This document shows, one piece after another, positions 30,901-45,900 of a stretch of 64,000 nt of DNA. Below the pieces are notes generated by a model. The model was not told the DNA's origin and made no database searches. It saw nothing but the letters and a program-made list of their open reading frames with translations. A program made the position numbers and the translations under genes. The stretch's first letter is position 1. Every line of letters begins with the position of its first letter. The stretch comes from Nannochloris sp. 'desiccata'. Lineage: Eukaryota; Chlorophyta; Trebouxiophyceae; Chlorellales; Chlorellaceae. The stretch spans positions 1 to 64,000 of the forward strand of contig JAGTXX020000003.1 in the NCBI GenBank assembly GCA_019044685.2, read 5' to 3'.

Positions 30901-33900
30901 AAAGAGCTTGTGCCAGCATAAGTATCATAGCTGTGGTGCATTGTTGGTGCTGCTTGTCTTGGAACATGAGCAGCGTTGTTCACTAATGATGGCTGCACGT
31001 AAGGATTTAAAGCTCTCAAATTGACTATAGGTGCAGAAATTCGCTGTTGAAGGTAATGTAATGCAAGCAAACTTCCAGTCATGCCTGCTGTGCCTTCAGT
31101 ATGACCAAAACATGTTTTGCTAGCTCCAATAACGAGTGAAAGATTTCTCTGTTTGCCACCCAGAGCTGTGGTTAAAGCTCCAATTTCAATAGGATCTCCA
31201 AGTGGAGTACCAGTTCCATGTAAAGAGACAGCTACCAAGTCTGCAGCTTGGGTGTGTTGCACACGTAAAGCTTGGCGGATGAGAGCAGATTGAGAGGGTC
31301 CATTAGGAGCTGTTAACCCACTACTAGTGCCGTTTTGCTGCACAGCGCTTCCTTTGATCAATACAGAGATGTCAGGGTGAGTAGAGGAAGCTACCAAACC
31401 GATGCAAAGCCCTTCACTACGCCCATATCCATCAGAACTAGCATCTAAAGCCTTGCATCTGCCTACAATCGACAAGGCTTGCAGCAAGCAAATTCTCGAG
31501 GTAGTTTGAGGAATAAGCATTACATTGGCTCCTCCAGCGAGTGCAAACTCGCTTTCGTGACGCAAAATACCTTGATAGGCAAGATGCAGAGCTACTAAAC
31601 TGCTTGAGCAAGCTGTGTCAGTAGATATACAAGGTCCCTGCCATCCAAATGTGAAGCTCAGCCTGCCAACCATGAAGGAAAGGCCGTGCCCAGTGACGGA
31701 CGAAGCTGAGGAATTTGCAAGGCCAGCAGGGCCTAGAATTCCATCTAAATACTCTGTGTACATGCACCCAACATATACTCCAGTTTGGGGTGACACTCCA
31801 TTAGTAACACTAGAACTTGCTTCAAATGTTTTCTCTAATAGCAAGCGCGTTTGTGGATCCATACCCATAGATTCACTGCAGAAAAATGATTTTGATGTAT
31901 TTATTAGTAAGATTAAGTGTCGGACCTTTCGCATAGGCAAAAATGAAAATAAGAGTTACTAACCTTGGTGATAACCTTAGCAATGTTGAATCAAATAGAT
32001 CAATGTTTTCAAGCCAGCCTCCAAATCGGACGTACATCTTGCCACTTTCAGCTGCAGGGTTGTAGTGAGCATCAATATCCCATCGAGAAGAAGGGACAAC
32101 TTGCTGCACGTCTGTGCACGAATTGAGCTGTGCAGCAGCTTGCATTGGAAACGATGAACCGTTAGGATACATAGACATCATAGAAATAAATCCAGTTGTT
32201 GATGCTGCAGTGGAAGAGTGCTCAACAATGACATTGGCAGCAAACGAGGAGTAGGTGCTACCACCACCACCACCACCACTTCCAAAGCTTTCTTCCAGAT
32301 ATTTTGCCATCGATAAAGATGTAGGGTAATCATACGGGATTGTAGCAGGCAATGAAACTCCGAAATCTGCTTCTAATGCGGAACGCAGCTCAGTTGCGCT
32401 CATTGAATCCATTCCTGCTTGCATGAATGGTTCTTCTACTGAAACAGATTTTCCAAGGACCTTGCCCACAATGCTCTGCACGCTGGAAACAAAGTCTTCA
32501 GTGCTCTGTGAGTGCGTATTAGCTGCTTGGTATGCCTCTTCAACTTCAGACATATTGTTTACTATAGAAGAAATGAATTCTGCAAGCTTGGAAACAGTAG
32601 GGTAGTCAAATGTCACCGTTGCCGGCAAATCAATATTGAACTTTTGAATAAGAGCGTTGCGGAGCTGGACTGCCCCAATCGAATCCAACCCAACAGCCAT
32701 AAAGGTAACATTATCGTATTCAATTGAATGTCCAATCGATTCCTCAACAATCAAACGCACGCTTCCAATGACGTGTTTAATATCTTTCTTCACGTGCTGT
32801 CTTACAGCGGCCGGCTTCTCCGGCAACAATTTTGAATAGATTCCGAGCTCTTTTTGAGAAGGGCGAAGAATTTTGTTCCAGTCCGTAACAAGTACAGCAC
32901 CAAGAATTGGTTGATTTATAAACTCAAACGCTCTTTGCAGGGCACCTAGTCCAATAGCTGGAGTAATGAGGACCATGCCGAGGCGTTCGAGGCGGCGGGC
33001 AACACTCTCCTGCATTGAAGCCATGCCGCTGCCTGCCCATGGTCCCCATTGAAAGCTAGTGCATGAGACACCTTGATTATTAACCATACTGGTAAAGCCA
33101 TCAAGTGCGCCGTTTGCTGCTGCATAGCTGGCTTGACCACCATTTCCAAGCATTGCCGCCGCGGAGCTAAAGTTGACCCATGCTTCAATTGGAGCTGAAT
33201 TGGTCATTTCTCTTGCTACAGACTGTGCACTATATATTTTCGGAGCTAATGCAAAGCGCAAAAAGTTTGGGTTTTGGTTGGATATTGACGCATCTTTGAC
33301 GCTGCCACTTGCATGATAGATCGTTGTGGGGGCCGACCTTATTCCTAGATTTTCAAAAGTAAAATCGTCGCGCTGGGCCACGTCGCACTGCATAGCTTGC
33401 AATTCAGAGGTACTATTCGTATCGTTTTCTGAATTAGGCTTCCATTGAGATGCACTGCGGCCAAGCAAGATAATTTTCATCTGGCCGTCGTCTTGCTGTT
33501 GCATTTGCAGCCACCCAGCCACCAGCTGACCAAGAGCACCCATACCTCCTGTAATGATGGCCATCCGCGTCCTTGTAGAAGGTAATTGGCGAGTTTTGCG
33601 GTGAATATAACTCTGCTTGGTAAGAATTGGAGTTTTCAAGTAACCACGTTCGACCAGCGGCATATTTTGAGCAGAATGTAAAATTGAATTACGTTGGACC
33701 CAACAACAACCAAAGCAGCCGCCAATAATGCCTTCACCAAGCTCTGCATCGCCTACTTTAAGCATGGCATGCAATGCATGACTTAATGACTTTGAAATTA
33801 AGCTAGGAAGAGTGATACGGCATTGCTCAATGTTACGTGATTGAAGGATGCTCAAAGCTGCGCTCAAAGAATCTAATTCAGAACTCTTCGCAATTTCTGC

Positions 33901-36900
33901 TTTGCCGCTGCTTTGACCTTGACTTTCAAATTCGCAAAGCGTCAATCTGGTCACAGTACTTCCAAAAATTGGCATCTCCACTAAATAAGTAGTTTCATAT
34001 ATTAATTCAGCAACGTCATCGGCATTAATATTTCTGGCTGCCATCGCCCCAAGAGGTCTCGATTCAAGCTCTTCGACGACCCAGCAGCTGCTGCTGCCTC
34101 GAGTAGAAGCCAGCATGAGCTTTGCACCCATGACTCCGGCTTGGGTAACCCATACTCGTGGCAGTGCTGCTGCTTCACGATTCAAACTAAAAGCACGCAG
34201 CTTGGAAGGGACATATAGAATATTTCTCGTACCTTCGTTGAAAGTAGCCGCCAAATGCAATGACGCGTCCATGCTGGCTGATACTTGCGTAACTTTGCTG
34301 CAAGCATCCACAGAACCAATTGATTCACGTGTGGAATTGATAAAAGTTTTGGTATTTGCTAGAAGAACGCTTGCTACAGCAGAGCACGAGATCTCATTTT
34401 CTTGAAAAGATCTCTGTACGACCGCCTGGTTTCCAATTGTGGCATTGCAATGCGTCGAAACTTGAACATTGTTCTGAGAAGAGACACTAATTAATGAATG
34501 GCCAAGAGCGCAAACAATTTTGCTGCTTTGTCCAACAGCCAAAATGAGAGCTGATGGGATAGATACGTCTACCAAGCAGACTGAATGTCCATTGCAGAAG
34601 GTAGAAGCAGCCGCTTGGAGCGTATCCAAGAGAGCAGCTCCAGGCAAAACAGACCTGCCATTAACGGAATGCTGCCATAGATACGCACTCTTAGCATGAT
34701 AATACTCTACTTCAAATTGCGCTGATGATCCCGCAGTGGCTAGAACACTAGCAATAAATGGGTGGGGAGCAGGGATGTGCCACAGGCGCCTTTTGCGAAC
34801 TAAAACAACCTTGCTGTGGTGTTTCTGTTGCTGACCCTCCTCTGCAGCTTCTTGAGCATCTGATCTTTGAAGTACTGCATGCGCATTCGTACCTTGGAAA
34901 GCAAACGCACTTATTCCAATAGCTCCTTCAGATATATATGCACCTTCTTGCCTTGCAGGCACAAAATTGAGCTTGCTCTCAGCCAAAACATTTTCCACAT
35001 AAACATTCAACGTCCTGAGATGCATGGTTGGTTGCTGAGTGGAATATTGAAACTGTGCTACTACGCTTGCCAAACCCAAGAGCCCAGCTGCAGTTTCACC
35101 ATGGCCACTCTTAGATTTTGTGGTGCCCAATGTAATTATGCTAGAGCTTGAACCGCGCAGTACAGAGCACAGCGCACCAATTTCAATGGGGTCACCAAGT
35201 GCTGTGCCAGTGCCGTGCATTTCAATTCCAGATATATTTGAAGTCAAAACACCACTAGATTCAGCTGCATGAGCTATGACAGATTGTTGGCTGGGTCCAT
35301 TTGGCGCTGTCAAGGTACTAGAACGACCATCTTGATTGCTTGCAACACCAGAAACAATTGCCAAAGGAGAGGCTGCTTGAATTTGCAGTGCGACTACAAC
35401 GGATGCTTCCGAACGTACATATCCATTAGCTGACACATCTAGAGTTTTGCAACGTCCATCAATAGCCATCATTCCTGCTGCCATAAACATGAAAGAGGTC
35501 TCCCAGTTCATAGGCAAGTTTATTCCACATGCAAGACCAGAAGAACAGTTCGTTGTCATGGCGCTGTGCACGTATCCAAGCCCCACCAGACTACTAGAGC
35601 ATGCTGTATCAATAGCTACACATGGCCCAGAGAAACCAAACGTATAGCTAAGTCTACCTGCTGCAACACTTAAAGCCTTTCCTGTAGCAACATAACCACC
35701 GCCAGCACCGCTGCGCTTACCAGTGGTTGAAGGATAGTACGCAGGTTCACCCAGCTTTGCAATACCCACTGCTACAGCAGTATTAGTAGAGACAAACGAA
35801 AATTCTGTAGCATCTTCAAGTAGCACACGTTGCTGTGGGTCCATGAACATAGCTTCGGGACCAGAGACTGCAAATGCTTCGGTATCAAAATACGCTCCCC
35901 AGTTTTGAACAAATCCTCCAAAACGCCCTGCAACAAATATTTTAGACGTATTTTGGTGATGATCTGCATCCCATCTATCTAGAGGTACAATACCTACTGC
36001 GTCCAGAGCAGCTGCTGAAGCAACATCAGGGGCTCTCTTCTTGATTCCAACAATGCCGACTCGACGATGCTGCCTTGTTTGATAGGAAGAAAGCCCAGTA
36101 TTCTTTGTTGCTTCTATTGAGTCTTCTTCAGCATTTGGTATTATTTGAGACATAATAAAGTTGGATATTGCATCAATACTGGGGTAATCAAAGACCAAGG
36201 TTCCTGGGAGAGAGTACCCGAGCCTTCTACTCAAGTCATTCCGAAGCTCTACTGCACCAAGAGAATCAAGACCTGCTGCTACAAGAGGATCATGCAGACC
36301 TACATAAGATCCAATGATATCCTGCACGGAGAGAGAGATCTCTTCAACAATGGCGTCAGCCGCGTTAAGCTTGCTGGCACTGTGTTTAGATGTAGGAATT
36401 TGGGATGCGGCCGCTCCTGTTCCGGCTTCAGCTTGGCCTTCTTCATCCTGCGAAGGAACTAGTTCTTCGAAAATATGCTCTGAACGGTTAATACGGTCCC
36501 AATAAAACACAGAAGCAACAATGCTTTTGATCTGGAGGTTGTTTTGAGCTTGGCCAAGGATCAAGTAGCCCAGTGCTCCAACACCGTGGTCGGGTTTGAT
36601 AGCGCCAAAACCAAGACGTTTCATGCGATCTAAGCCAACAGCGGCAGCCATTCCAGCTTCTGCCCAAGCGCCCCAATTAACAGTCATAGAAGGGATTCCC
36701 TGTTAAGATCGAATGAAATAAAGGTTAAAAGTTTGAGGAGAAGAATACTTTTTTTTAAGTGAGCGCTTCTGCTGTTCTTTCAAAAATAAACTAAATCTAA
36801 ATTTTCGATCTTACCATTTTGTGCATTGAAGCTGAAATGCAGTCTACCGCTGTATTTGATGCAGCATAATTAGCTTGACCTCCACTTCCAAGCGCGGCAG

Positions 36901-39900
36901 CAACGCTACTAAATACATTGCATGCTTGAATAGGGAGAAATTGAGTCTCTTTTGAAATTGACTTTAATCCATCTACTTTCGGCCCCATGGTGGCTCGGAT
37001 GCTATAAATACTTTGTTGCAGAATAGTCGCGTCTCTCAATACACCGCCTGCATGTAGAATGCCTTCCAGAGGGCGCTCTGTCAGAAGTTGTCGCTGCAAA
37101 TCTGCAGTGCAAGAGGCGTCAGCCATAACATTACGCACTGCTGCATTCATTGACAGCAACCCATCTTTATTACGGCAGTCTCCAAAAGATGGGGCATGTC
37201 CTGAACGTCCAATCAATATGCATTCTTGAGCTCCTATATTTATCAGGTGCTTGGCTGCTAAGAGACCCAGAGCTCCCGTTCCTCCGACGATTGCCCAGCT
37301 GCCAGATGTAGAAGAAAGACGTGAGCGATATGTCCTGGAAGTTACAATTTTACCGACATGTCTAGCTGATGAAAGATGGCGCAGAGCTTGAGCAGCATCG
37401 CCAAACCTGTAGTCCACCAGTGGAGGAGGAGAAATTTTGCCGGCGAGGAGCAATGTTGAAATTCGCACCAAGCCTTTATTAATTACGCTTGGAGGCATAA
37501 AATCAACAGCAACGGTGAAGAAACAAACGTCGGGACGCTCTTGTGCAACGCGTGCAGCACTCCAGATATCACGTTTGGCTACTTCTACAAAGCTGCCGCC
37601 CTGGTTTAAAGTAGCCAGAGACGCTGCAACCATGCCAGGCGATGTTAACGAATTTAGCACCACGTCAGCTCCACTTTGCCATGGTTTTATTTCAAAAGAC
37701 TCTGACGCAAATGCTATTGAGCGACTGTCTAGTGCAGCAGAAATTCCTTGTCCAGCAGTTGAGCTGCTTCGGAGCATTGTTCGCTTCGTAACACCACCTG
37801 CGGTGCCGATAACCTTAGCACCAACTAATTGAGAGATTTGAATCGCAGCCAACCCTAAACCACCAGTGGCTGCGTGAATTAATAGTAAATTTCCACGAGT
37901 TGTATTTGCAGCTCCATTCAAGCATACAAGGGCTGTTAAGAAAACAGTAGGCAAAGAGGCGGCCCCCTCGAATGACACGCCGCCAGGCATGCTTGTCATC
38001 ATAGATTCATTAACTACTACTCTGGACCCTAAAGAACCTGCGGCTTGACCATATACAGCTTGTCCAACCTTGAGCGTTGCGCCACTGCCTGTTTGTACGA
38101 CAAGACCAGCACAATCGCCGCCTGGAGGGCCAGGATCTCCTGGGTACATGCCGAGGACATTGAGCACATCGCGGAAATTTAGGCCTACGGCAAACACATT
38201 GACAGCAATGTCATGTGGTTTTAAGGCGCATTCCTTGATTGAAACCAGCTTCAAGTTTGCTAAACTTCCTCGGGGCTCTGGATAAAGCTGCACATGATTC
38301 TCAAGTGGAGCTATTACAGCTGCAATTTCCCTCAGTAAAGAAGGCTTGACGACGTACCCTCCACAAATCTGTTCCCCAAATGCATCGTTTACAAGTGTTG
38401 TCTCTTGTTTTACTCCTCGAGGAAGCAGATTACTTATTGTAGCATGGCTCCAAGTAAGATCAGGGGCCTCAATTGCAGCAACTTTCACTAGGGAACCCAT
38501 TATGTCCTTGTTCAGAGAAGCGCTAGCGCTGGTTGAAGCAGCTCCCAAGTGTGATACTATACTGGGTTGCAGCAATGCTATATTGGCAGCTGCAAACTCG
38601 GTGGCACTTTTAAGTTCAGCTGGATAGACTGATACAGCATTATCAAGCCTCCATTCTGAGTTGCGTCTGAAAGACAAATCCTCATTCTCCAGATTGTTGC
38701 TGCTGATAGTGCTTTGTTGAGATGCTTGCCAATCGATTTTGTACAACATGTCCTGCGATTCTTTAGCAACTTTCGCTTGACCGTCATTCGGTGTTTTCCT
38801 CTTGACCGGCTTGGATTCAACTCCGTTGCAGCCCATTGCAACATCTCCATCAGCTCGAATAAGCTGGTGATTACAAGAGAACCCGCTGTGAACTTGTGAC
38901 AAAGGAACAGGATGACCAGCTAAACCAGCAAGTGGCCAAGGTGATGAAGACGAGTTTCTATCAAGTCTATTGGCAACTGAAGCTTGAACTTCCACAGGAA
39001 CTAGTGACATCTTTGGTGTGACTAAAGCTCCAAGATGTAAAGCTGCATCAGCAAGTGCAGGGTGTGCGTGGAAACTTGCTTCATTTTCAACTTTGTCACA
39101 TGCTAAAAAGGAGATCAGTTTTGCACTGAAATCTTCTTTTTCAAAGGTCTGTGAGGCAAACAACGACTTTATTGAAGCTTTATTTCCTTTTAAAAGCTTT
39201 GTTTTTAAATTAGCTGTGCCAAAGTGTGCTGCAATGTGCCTGTTCGAAGGAAAAGACGTAATTTCAAGCAGATTCTCGGCAGGGTTGAAAGTGCAAGAGA
39301 CCTTTGAGCTTGTTCCTGCCAATATCAGTGGCGAGAGGATGCTCACACCTAGTAGTACTGGTGTGTACGTTTCATTAAATCTGAAAGTATAGCATGTCGC
39401 ATGCAGTATTTCCAGAAAAGCTGTAGCAGGCATGAGAATCTTACCATGAACAACGTGATGCATCGTAAATCCTGCCATGGCACTATCAACACAGCAATCA
39501 AGTTCTATGATGCTATTGCCATTTGTTTTTTGAGTGAGAACTCTCCTAAGTAATGGATGGGCTTCAGGGACAGGCCAGCAGAACTCATGATTCCAGTACA
39601 GGTAAGAGTCTGTACTTTTAACCATCGAAATATTGATATTGTAAGAGCTAAACAAGCCATGAGCATTGATTCCACTCATACCAAACGAGCTTGTTCCTAC
39701 AAATAATTTCAAACTTAATTTCGCTCACTATGTAACAATCAAAAATAAATGAAGTACTAGTAATATCACTTACCGGCCAGTCCAGAGTCTTGGAAAACAG
39801 AAGCAGCAGCGTGTTGCCTAGGAAGCATTGCTGCTGCAGCCTGATCTAAAGAGCTTGCAACATAGGGATTTATATTGCGTAAGTTCACAATACTGGGGCA

Positions 39901-42900
39901 TATTTGTGACTTCAGGGCATTTATAGCAAGCAACGCTCCTGTGAGCCCTGCTGCACCTTCTGTATGGCCAAAACAAGATTTGACTGAAGCAACCACCAAG
40001 CCTTCCCCACGTTGATCTCTTCCTACTGCTTTCAGTTCTAAAGCTTGACACAACGCCCCAATTTCAATTGGATCACCGAGGGAAGTACCTGTACCATGCA
40101 CAGCTACCATATTTACGGCAGTAGGAGCAATTTCAGCAGCCGCAATTGCATCCACCACAAGCTCACGCTGAGCAGGGCCACTTGGTGCAGTCAATCCACT
40201 GCTTCTGCCAGAAGTATTGACGCTTGTAGAAGCAAGGTACGCAAGAACAGCATTTTCAATGTGCATGCTGCGTGCTTGGCCAAGCATTACCACGGCGAAG
40301 CCTTCTCCTCGTCCATATCCGTCAGCGCTAGCATCAAAAGATTTGCAGCGACCTACCGGAGAGAGAGCTTGCAGAGCACAGATTTTGATTGTGGTGTTAG
40401 AAGAGAGATGAGCATTAACACCTCCTACAGCTGCTGTTTTACACTCATTAGCCATCATAGATAAGCGACCAACATGGGCAGCTACCAAGCTACTGGAGCA
40501 TGCTGTATCCGTCGGCACACACGGTCCTCTCCACCCGAAACTGTAAGCCACACGGCCAGCCAAAAAGGGGAATGTGTTACCTGTGATTGCAGGAGCTGTT
40601 TCTTGAGAAACTCCGAGCTGTGGGAGCATCTCCATATATTCATTAGACCACATGCATCCTACAAACACACCAACCGCCTTACTTGTTTCGTTTTTGACGG
40701 CTAGAGCATGCGCTAGGCTGTCATGATGAGCTTCTCGAACGTGCGCGAGCAACAAACGAGCATGGGGATCCATCATCATGGCTTCATTTTTAGTTACTCG
40801 AAAGATTTCACAGTCAAAGTTGACCTGTGCAGACATAGGAAGCACAGAAGCAAACCTGCAATACGAGGTATTGGCAGTGCCTGCTTCTACTGCATACTTG
40901 GAATCAATGTCCCACTTTGAAATGGGGATTGTTGATATGGTGTCTTTTCCGTTTAGCACAGTCTCCATAAAGCTTCCATGTTGGTTTTGCACAGATGGGA
41001 AACTTGATGCAATGCCAGTTACCACCACCTGCATGTCAAATGCAGTTTCATGCCGCGGCGACAACTCGTGCCAAAAGGCCCCGTGCGAGGTTATCAGAGC
41101 ACCGCTCTGCCGCAACCGTCTTAAAACTTCAACAGCTAATAATTCAATGGTGGGAAAATCAAACACAGCCGTAACGGGGAAGTCTTCGAGGCGGAAATAT
41201 TCCTGGACCGACTTTTGAAATGTTACCAACGTAATAGAGTCAAGGCCACCTTCAGATAAAGGTGTTGTGTTACTTTCCAATCCCAAACCAAATGAATCTT
41301 TCAAAATTGCATGTAGCTTAAATTCAACCTCTTCAAAAGAGATCGCAGCTTGTCCAGAAGAAGAAGGAAGATACTTTTCTGCTTCGCCGTTCCATGCAGA
41401 ATCTGGTGCAGCCACCAGGAGGGTTGTGAGATGTGTGGCAAGATCAATAATACTAGGATAATCAAAGAGAACCGTCGAAGCCATTTTTTCTAATTCGAAA
41501 GTGGACACTATGGCATTACTCAGTTCGACCATACCAATTGAATCCAGACCTGCCTCGAAGAAAGGTGTGTCGAGCGAGATGCTTTGGTTTTCATCAGAGA
41601 TAATTCCACGGACGAGTCCGAGGATATTATCAGCTACAAATTCCTTGCTAATGCTACGCAATTGCCTTGCATCAGCCTTGGTACCGTCATCTGGTCCAAC
41701 TAGCGTACTTTCTCTTGCCGACTTGGCAGCTTGCTCTTTGTCACCAAACAGTACCTGGCGATATTCTTTGAATTGCTTCAAAAATACAGTCCAATCAAAA
41801 GGATTCGCCACAACTACAGGAGCTGTTAAAAAACATAAAATATACTGCATTGCTTGCAAGCCAGCTTGAGGAGTGACAGAGCCGTATCCTTGAACTTGTA
41901 ATCGTTTCAACAAGCTAGGGTGAGAGGCGGCCATGCCTGAGCCGGACCAGGCACCCCACTGAATACTTGCACAGCGGCTCCTCCCTTGCTCCTCCCAGAT
42001 AGAGGCTGCAGCATCTAAAACAGCATTAGCAGCGGCGTAATTTGCTTGCCCTTTTGTTCCAAGTAGAGAAGTGATGCTACTAAAGAGGGCCACGTTCGCA
42101 ACTCTCGTGCAGCTCGAGTTTGATTCCAATTGCTCAAGAGCTCCTACTTTCGGCGCAAATACGTTGCGTGCACCACTCAGAAGCTGGTTTTGAATGCGTC
42201 CATCAACAAGAGTGCCACTGGTGTGGTAAATCGATTCAATAGGCTGATTTGAGAATAATGCTGCCATGTCTTCACGACAAGCAACGTTGGCTTGAGCAAT
42301 AGTAATTGTACTATTTTGTGACGCAGCAGAGATGTCACTAATAAAAGAGAATTTGCCATGATGCACTGTACGTCCAGCAAGCAATAATTCTTGTGGCTCC
42401 TTCTCAAAGGCAGACCATGCTGAAACTAAACTTCCAAGTCCTCCCAAAGCGCCAGTCACCAGAGTAATACCTTGATGGCTCTTTGCAGCATTTGCTGGCC
42501 AAAGAGGTTTCGGCTCAGACTGAGGTTTAAGCGTTAGAGTATACGCAATGCTCGAATGAATTTCAACAACAGGGAAGTCAGTAGGTATATCTTCAGCGAC
42601 GCAAGCCAATTTGCCAACAACGATTTGATGCCGAGTGCTGAGAATCCCTTCGCTTGTAGCTACTTTGAGAGCTCCGTGAGCTGCATGAGACTGCAGGGAG
42701 GTATTTAAATTCCATTTCGAGAATTTTGCAGCATCTTGAGACTTCAATATTTGTAATATAGCTCCAATGCCCAGTGGTTGAGTTCCCAGCATCAAAAAGA
42801 TCCCCGAAGACGACTTTTCTTCTTGTGCACTTGCAAAAGAACATTCTTCTCCCCTTCTTGGTTCGACAATCAAAGGAAGAGAACTTTCTAAATTCAAGCA

Positions 42901-45900
42901 ATACAGCATTGTAATATTATTAGCAGATGCAGTAGAAGATAGGACAGTACCCACGGATGCTTGCCTTGCTTCGAGTCCTGTGGTTGACGAAGTCACCGTG
43001 GCTCCAGAAACAATACGAGCATCTGTGAAAGATTTGAGAGCAATAGTTGATTCTCTCAAAAGTCTAAACGCAACTGAAGTCCATTTATCTTTCACATTAG
43101 ACATCTTTGCATCCCTTGTGAGATTAGAACCTGCTGCAGCGACGGATACCGGCAGCAGTGTGGTCCTGGCTTGAATGGCGCTCAAGTGCAAAGTTGCATC
43201 GCTTTCAGCAGGCTCAATGCTCCCCGTAAACGTAAAAGCGCTGTTTACGGTATGTGTAGACAAGGTAGCAACGCTGAGAGAAGGCGATGTCACACCTAAT
43301 GCTCTAGTATTCAGTAAAACAGAGCGAACATTAGCTCTTATACCGTTGGTAGCAAGAGAGGCAGCCCAAGCGGAACAATATGCAACTCTGCTAGAAGCAT
43401 GCCTATTCGATCTCCCTGATACTAGGACCACCGCTCCAATATCAAGTGCAACCGTCAATTGTAAGGATTTCACACCAATATTGCAGGGAGAAATAAATGC
43501 CGTATCGCAAACTAAAGGAGAGCTTTCTTCTCGCACCAAATACTTTGCAGCAATATCAATGCAGCTCAGGATAGCTGTTCCAGGTAGAATTGCGAGTCCT
43601 GCTACTGTATGATCTGTAAGGTATGCGCAGCTAGGATTGTTTGCATTAAGCTCCATAATAGCTTCTGCGCCATGGTGCCTGCTTGTGAAGTTTCTGATAA
43701 ACCCAGTTTGCAGAGGAGCTGGCCAAAAGCTTTGAAGTTTCCATATCGTTGTAATAACGGCAGGTTCAGGGCATATAGAAGGTCCTTGAACAATCATATG
43801 GGCATTTACACCACTCATTCCGAAGGAACTTGTGCCTGAAACTCTGGTCGCAGCTGCATTGCCAGCACCGCTTGGCCCGGCGGAAAGCTGGCGAGGCATA
43901 AACTTAAGCTGCGGAGAAAACTCCACTGCTGAAGCAACATAAGGATTCATATTGCGCAAACACATAATAGGAGCTAACAAACCATTGATAGCAAAATTGA
44001 GGGCAAATAGAAGCCCAGTAGCGCCAGCAGCGCCTTCTGTATGACCATTGCAGCTCTTGACTGAGGTCAACGCGAGTGGCAACTGTCGGGGATCATTGAA
44101 CACAGCTTGAATAGCCCCTACCTCAATAGGATCCCCTAAAGAAGTACCTGTACCATGTACTGCAATATTTTCAACGGAACCAGGGCTCAAGCCACAATAT
44201 CTTTGAGACTTTGCCAGCAGCACTTGTTGACTCGGTCCATGCGGCGAGGTCAAACTGCTGCTGCGCCCATCCTGGTTCACAGCACCGCCAAGAATAACTC
44301 CAATAGCATCTCCGGTGCTGTTACTACTACTTAAATAAATGGAAGCAAATCCTTCTCCACGACCATACCCATCTGCGCTTGCTTCAAAAGATTTGCAACG
44401 ACCCACCGGGGACAACGCTTGAAGTTGACAAATTCCAACAGTTGTTTCATGCCAAAGCAATGCATTAATTCCAGATGCAATAGCAGCGAAAGATTCTCCC
44501 CCAATAATACCACAGTGTGCAGCATGTGTTGCAACTAAACTACTTGAACATGCAGTATCGATGCCAACACATGGTCCTTGAAGCCCATAAGAGTAAGCGA
44601 CTCGGCCGCTCTGGTACGGGGCTCCGTTGCCGGTCATCATTGGCCCTGTGTGATTTATTTGCAAGCTCACGCGCATATAATCCATGTAGTCTGTGAACAT
44701 GCATCCAACATAAGTCCCTGTGGTTGCTGGATCCAGAGATTGAGCGCCATTTAAAGCATCACCTGTGATTTGCAATAATATTCTTGCTTGAGGATCCAGT
44801 GCCGTAGATTCCGCTCGTCCCATTCGGAATACAGCACTATCAAACTGATCAATATTGGAGATGAAAGCGGCAAATCTAGCATATGATAAACTAATTTTGC
44901 TAATTGAAGGATCATAGCAATGATCTACGTCCCAGCGCTGCATAGGTACCTCTGATTGAGCTGTGCCGCTCTTTTCGGCAAACTGCCAAAATTCAGAAAT
45001 ATTTTCTGACTGAGGGTAGAGGCAGCCAGTTCCAAGAATGTAAGTATTACAGCTTAATGAAATGCCATTGCTAATTCCTCCATAAACAGAGTCGTAGATC
45101 TCTAATGCCCCTTCATTGCTGCCACCGACTGTGCTGCTAGCGCTAGCTTTTTTGGAAATATATCCAGCGACTGCTGCTACTGTAGGGTAGTCAAACGCTG
45201 TTGTTGCAGGCAGTTGGACATTAAATTGCTCGGTTAACATATTTCTTAACTCGACAGAAGCCAAGGAATCTAGTCCAGCCTGAAAGAGAAACGAAATAAA
45301 TATTCAATAAATATTCAAGCGAGAAAGTTTCTGTTCAGTTCTGAAAGATAATTCTTGCTGTGTCACTTACCTCCATAAAGGGTTGATCTTCTTGAATATC
45401 ATCAGTTCCTAAAACTAGCGAAGCAATAGAAAGCACCCGCTGCTTAATACCATTTGCTGTTTCATTTCTTGCTGTAGCTTGTTGCTCCTTTTTGCGACTG
45501 AGGGACTTTTGGGAAGTACCACTGATGTATTTTGATAGAGCTTCAATGGTGGGGTAGTCAAACACCACAGTTGCTGGCAGCTGTAGATTAAATGAAGCTG
45601 TCAAGCTATTGCGCAGCTCAACAGCTCCTAATGAGTCTAAACCAGAGTCCATTAATGGTGCATTTACCTCGATAGATTCTCCAGTAACTAAAGCGACCAG
45701 GGCTGAAATCAATTCAACAGTGCCTTCTTCTTGCATCATACCACGATTGATCTCGTGTTGATGGTTTTTAGCTTCATAATTTTTTAGAATAATTGGTTTT
45801 GTTTCAAGTAGCTCGCTATTGGCAAATAGAGGTTGCTGGCGGCGATGACCACGCAACAGTTCTTTCCAATTGAATATTCCAGCCATCCATGTGGGGGTTT

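Noticed and set aside
34480..34620. GHSVC and GHSLI strings in PKS module 5 as acyltransferase active sites
   Set aside because: They lie inside the dehydratase region, lack the GHSxG context and surrounding AT motifs, and leave no room for an AT domain.
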